Origin: Streptomyces hundungensis | GTDB taxonomy: Bacteria; Actinomycetota; Actinomycetes; Streptomycetales; Streptomycetaceae | Length of the DNA stretch: 64,000 nt | Assembly: GCF_003627815.1 (NCBI RefSeq) | Contig: NZ_CP032698.1 | Coordinates: forward strand, 2,914,001-2,978,000 | Direction of reading: 5' to 3' | Shown here: positions 62,006-64,000 of the stretch, in pieces | Numbering within the stretch: position 1 is the first letter of the stretch | Layout: each line of letters starts with the position of its first letter | Made by a program: the position numbers and the translations under genes | Notes under the pieces: model-generated | Database searches by the model: none | Seen by the model: the letters and a program-made list of their open reading frames with translations, nothing else | Told to the model about the DNA's origin: nothing

Positions 62006-63004
62006 TCACTCGACGTCCCCGATCTTGAGCATCTGGCGCATGTACACCGCGATCACACCGAGCAGCAGGAGCACGGTGAGCAGGGCGATCGCGGAGCCCT
62101 GGGAGTAGTCGTTGACGACGAAGGCCTTGTCGTACGAGTACGTGGTGAGGAGTTGGTACTCCGGCTCGGGGTGGCCGCCGCGCATCACGAAGACCTGCGG
62201 GAAGACGCCCATGTCCCAGATCACCGAGAGCGTCGCGAGCATCACGATGATGGGCTTGAGGATCGGCAGGGTGACGTGGCGGAACACGCCCCAGGATCCG
62301 GCGCCGTCGAGGCGGGCGGCCTCTTCCAGCTCCTTGGGGACCTGGGTCAGGCCGGCGCTGAGGGTGATGACCACGAAGGGCACCGCGCCCCAGACCACCA
62401 GCAGCATGATGACGGCGAGGCCCTGGGTGCTGTCGATGAACCAGTTGTGTCCGGTGACGTCGACCCCGGGCAACTGGCTGAGCAGCCAGTTCAGTACGCC
62501 GTAGTCGCTGTCGAACATCCACTTGAAGATGGTGATGGCGACGACGATCGGCATGCCCCAACTCGCCACCAGGGCGATGTTGATGAGCGTCTTGACCCAG
62601 CCCGAGACCCGCTGGAGCAGCAGGGCTATGACCATGCCGAGGACCATGGTCAGCACGACCGCGGTGGCGGCGAAGACGACGGTGCGTACGACGACGTGCC
62701 AGAACTCGGCGTCACCGAGGACGTCGGTGAAGTTGTCGAGGCCGACCGACTCGGCGGCCTGGAAGCCCCACAGCTGGGGCTGTCCGAACTTCTGGAAGGA
62801 CAGGGTGACGAGCCGTACCAGCGGATAGCCGAGGACGAGCGCGAGGACGATCAGACAGGGCGCGAGCAGTGCCCAGGGCACCGCCGCTCCCCCGCCCGTG
62901 CCGCGCTTCTTCCCCGGCTTGCCGGGATGACCGGATCCAGCACCCGGTAGTGGGTCGCGCCGCGCCGGCGGCACCTTGGCGGTGGTTGTCTCTGCGGCAC
63001 TCAT
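62006..63004 (-). CDS. dasB: Chitobiose ABC transporter permease DasB
   Basis: A 332-aa MalF-type permease with a Pro/Gly-rich cytoplasmic N-terminus and six membrane helices (PWALLAPCLIVLALVLGYPLVRLV first). The EAA loop is VPKELEEAARLDGAGSWGVFRHVTLPILKP. It pairs with DasC for uptake of (GlcNAc)2 delivered by DasA. It starts 83 bases after the dasA stop, beyond a strong hairpin. Confidence 0.95.
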   Translation of the reverse strand: MSAAETTTAKVPPARRDPLPGAGSGHPGKPGKKRGTGGGAAVPWALLAPCLIVLALVLGYPLVRLVTLSFQKFGQPQLWGFQAAESVGLDNFTDVLGDAEFWHVVVRTVVFAATAVVLTMVLGMVIALLLQRVSGWVKTLINIALVASWGMPIVVAITIFKWMFDSDYGVLNWLLSQLPGVDVTGHNWFIDSTQGLAVIMLLVVWGAVPFVVITLSAGLTQVPKELEEAARLDGAGSWGVFRHVTLPILKPIIVMLATLSVIWDMGVFPQVFVMRGGHPEPEYQLLTTYSYDKAFVVNDYSQGSAIALLTVLLLLGVIAVYMRQMLKIGDVE

Positions 63005-63040
63005 CGCGCGCTCCTGGTGATCCCTCTCTGGAACTGGGCA

Positions 63041-63081
63041 GGCAGGGCCCCGTCACGGCGTCACAGTGACGGGGCCCTGCC
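63041..63081 (-). terminator. Intercistronic hairpin between dasA and dasB
   Basis: A perfect 16-bp stem (GGCAGGGCCCCGTCAC and complement) with a 9-base loop sits 7 bases after the dasA stop. It probably stops most transcripts or protects the dasA 3' end, so the binding protein is made in excess over the permeases, as in other sugar ABC operons. Confidence 0.85.
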
Positions 63082-63087
63082 CAAAGG

Positions 63088-64000
63088 TCACTTGGTGTTG
63101 ATGACCTTGTCGATCGCGGCGTCCGCGTCCTTCGCGGCGGCCTCGACCGTCTTCTTACCGGTGCCGATGGCCTGGAGCATGTCCTGGAGGGTCTTGGCCT
63201 TCTCGACCTGGCCCCAGCCCGGCGCCATCGGGACGAACCAGCTGGACTCCGCGGCGGTGGCCGGCACGGCCGTCTTCGGGTCCGCCTTCAGGGGCGCGAG
63301 GTCCGCCTTGTTGTTGGGCAGGTTGCCCTTGGCGACCAGGCCCTTCTGGCCCTGGGTGCCGGTGAAGGCGTTGATCCACTCGGCCGCGAGGGCCTGCGCC
63401 TTGGACTTGACCGGGACCGCGAGGTCCGAGCCGCCGAGGAAGACCGGCATGGCCTTGCCGGACGGCGCCGGCATGACGAAGCTCTCGATCTTCTCGGCGA
63501 GCTTGCCCACCTTGTCGTTCTCCGGCAGGGCGGCGTTGGCGCCTTCCCAGGCCGGGCTGAAGACGAGGGCCGACTTGCCCTGGCCGTAGACGATCGGGCG
63601 GTCCGCCTCGTCCTTGGTCTTGTCGTTCTTCATGTACTTGTCGACGACGTTCTTGAACTCGGTGAGGCCCTTGATGGACTCCGGCGAGGACAGGTTCGCC
63701 TTGAACTTGTCGCCGTCCTGCTTGGCGATGGAGCCGCCGGCGTCGTAGACGAAGGACATGGCCGCGTACCAGTCACGGGTGGGCTGGTACCAGGCGCTGA
63801 ACTTGTCGCCCTGCTTGGCCTGGATCTTGTCCAGGTCGGCGGTCAGCTCGGCGTACGTCTTGGGGGTCGCGGTGATCCCCGAATCCGCGGCGATGTCCTT
63901 GCGCCAGGTCGCCGTGCGGCCACCGGCGTAGTAAGGGACGCCGTAGATCTTGCCGTTGTACGTGACGGACGCCTTGAGCGCGTCGAGCCAGCCGGCCGAG
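63088..64000 (-). CDS. dasA: Chitobiose-binding lipoprotein DasA (5' part outside window)
   Basis: About 303 codons of the C-terminal part of an extracellular solute-binding protein family 1 member are present. The open frame runs uninterrupted to base 64000. Readable parts are YNGKIYGVPYYAGGRTATWRKDI, PTRDWYAAMSFVYDAGGSIAKQDGDKF, FSPAWEGANAALPENDKVGKLAEKIESFVMPAPSGKAMPVFLGGSDLAVPVKSKAQALAAEWI and the end DAAIDKVINTK. Position before dasBCD identifies it as DasA. The signal peptide, promoter and dre sites lie beyond the window. Confidence 0.95.
   Translation of the reverse strand, partial: SAGWLDALKASVTYNGKIYGVPYYAGGRTATWRKDIAADSGITATPKTYAELTADLDKIQAKQGDKFSAWYQPTRDWYAAMSFVYDAGGSIAKQDGDKFKANLSSPESIKGLTEFKNVVDKYMKNDKTKDEADRPIVYGQGKSALVFSPAWEGANAALPENDKVGKLAEKIESFVMPAPSGKAMPVFLGGSDLAVPVKSKAQALAAEWINAFTGTQGQKGLVAKGNLPNNKADLAPLKADPKTAVPATAAESSWFVPMAPGWGQVEKAKTLQDMLQAIGTGKKTVEAAAKDADAAIDKVINTK

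Overview
The window is chromosomal DNA of a Streptomyces or close relative. It is very GC-rich with strong third-position GC bias and uses many GTG/TTG starts. It carries actinobacterial hallmark genes: a conservon sensor kinase, fused KGD, WhiB-like WblE, SigH with its antagonist, SodN/SodX and the das chitobiose system. The order lon - two-component pair - kgd - malic enzyme - amino-acid ABC - sodX/sodN - encapsulin - ushX/sigH - DagK - wblE - histidine kinase - nagB - dasDCBA matches, from memory, the core region around SCO5285 to SCO5232 of S. coelicolor. Most of the window is therefore conserved core, with a few lineage-specific insertions. There are no rRNA, tRNA, CRISPR, prophage or transposase genes that I can support.

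Region by region. 0-10 kb: cvnA-type kinase, PP2C-like phosphatase, MarR regulator, secreted GH25 lysozyme, secreted trypsin-like protease, Lon with an HspR (HAIR) operator, and a GNAT. 10-18 kb: rhomboid-like membrane protein, spermidine-synthase-like protein, OmpR/HK pair, and fused 2-oxoglutarate decarboxylase/dehydrogenase KGD. 18-26 kb: small DUF proteins, an autoregulated PadR/DUF4097 operon, a repeat array, a probably leaderless HTH/Clp-N operon with twin operators, an oxidoreductase and malic enzyme. 26-29 kb: polar amino-acid ABC transporter closed by a strong terminator. 29-36 kb: methyltransferase, CGNR protein, nickel SOD with its maturation protease, GntR/DUF1648 operon, TetR and MFS genes. 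36-41 kb: family 2B encapsulin with a polyprenyl-synthase-like partner, and the NO-stress pair nsrR/hmp. 41-50 kb: amidase, PLP enzyme, Na+/H+ antiporter with a UBP zinc-finger neighbour, ushX-sigH, DagK, wblE and a PdtaS-like kinase. 50-53 kb: TetR/SDR pair, nagB and a second repeat array. 53.5-58.7 kb: a five-gene biosynthesis-like operon. 59.5-64 kb: dasD, dasC, dasB and the 3' part of dasA.

The part most worth a second look is the 53.5-58.7 kb operon, which sits between nagB and dasD inside the N-acetylglucosamine/chitobiose locus. Its gene order is phytanoyl-CoA-type dioxygenase, DUF6271/GT-A-like protein, ornithine-decarboxylase-like PLP enzyme, GNAT and MFS exporter. A near-consensus DasR site (dre) lies in its upstream region, and one gene appears frameshifted by a single base. 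Three dre-like sites are visible in total: nagB, the new operon, and one upstream of the PdtaS-like kinase. This suggests that DasR may couple aminosugar status to an unknown small-molecule pathway.

Two arrays of a GGGGCGCGGGGAACTGCGCG repeat each sit exactly between convergent genes. Several regulators carry clear inverted-repeat operators next to their own promoters. All functions are inferred from sequence reading alone; no database search was run, and DUF family names are recalled rather than looked up.
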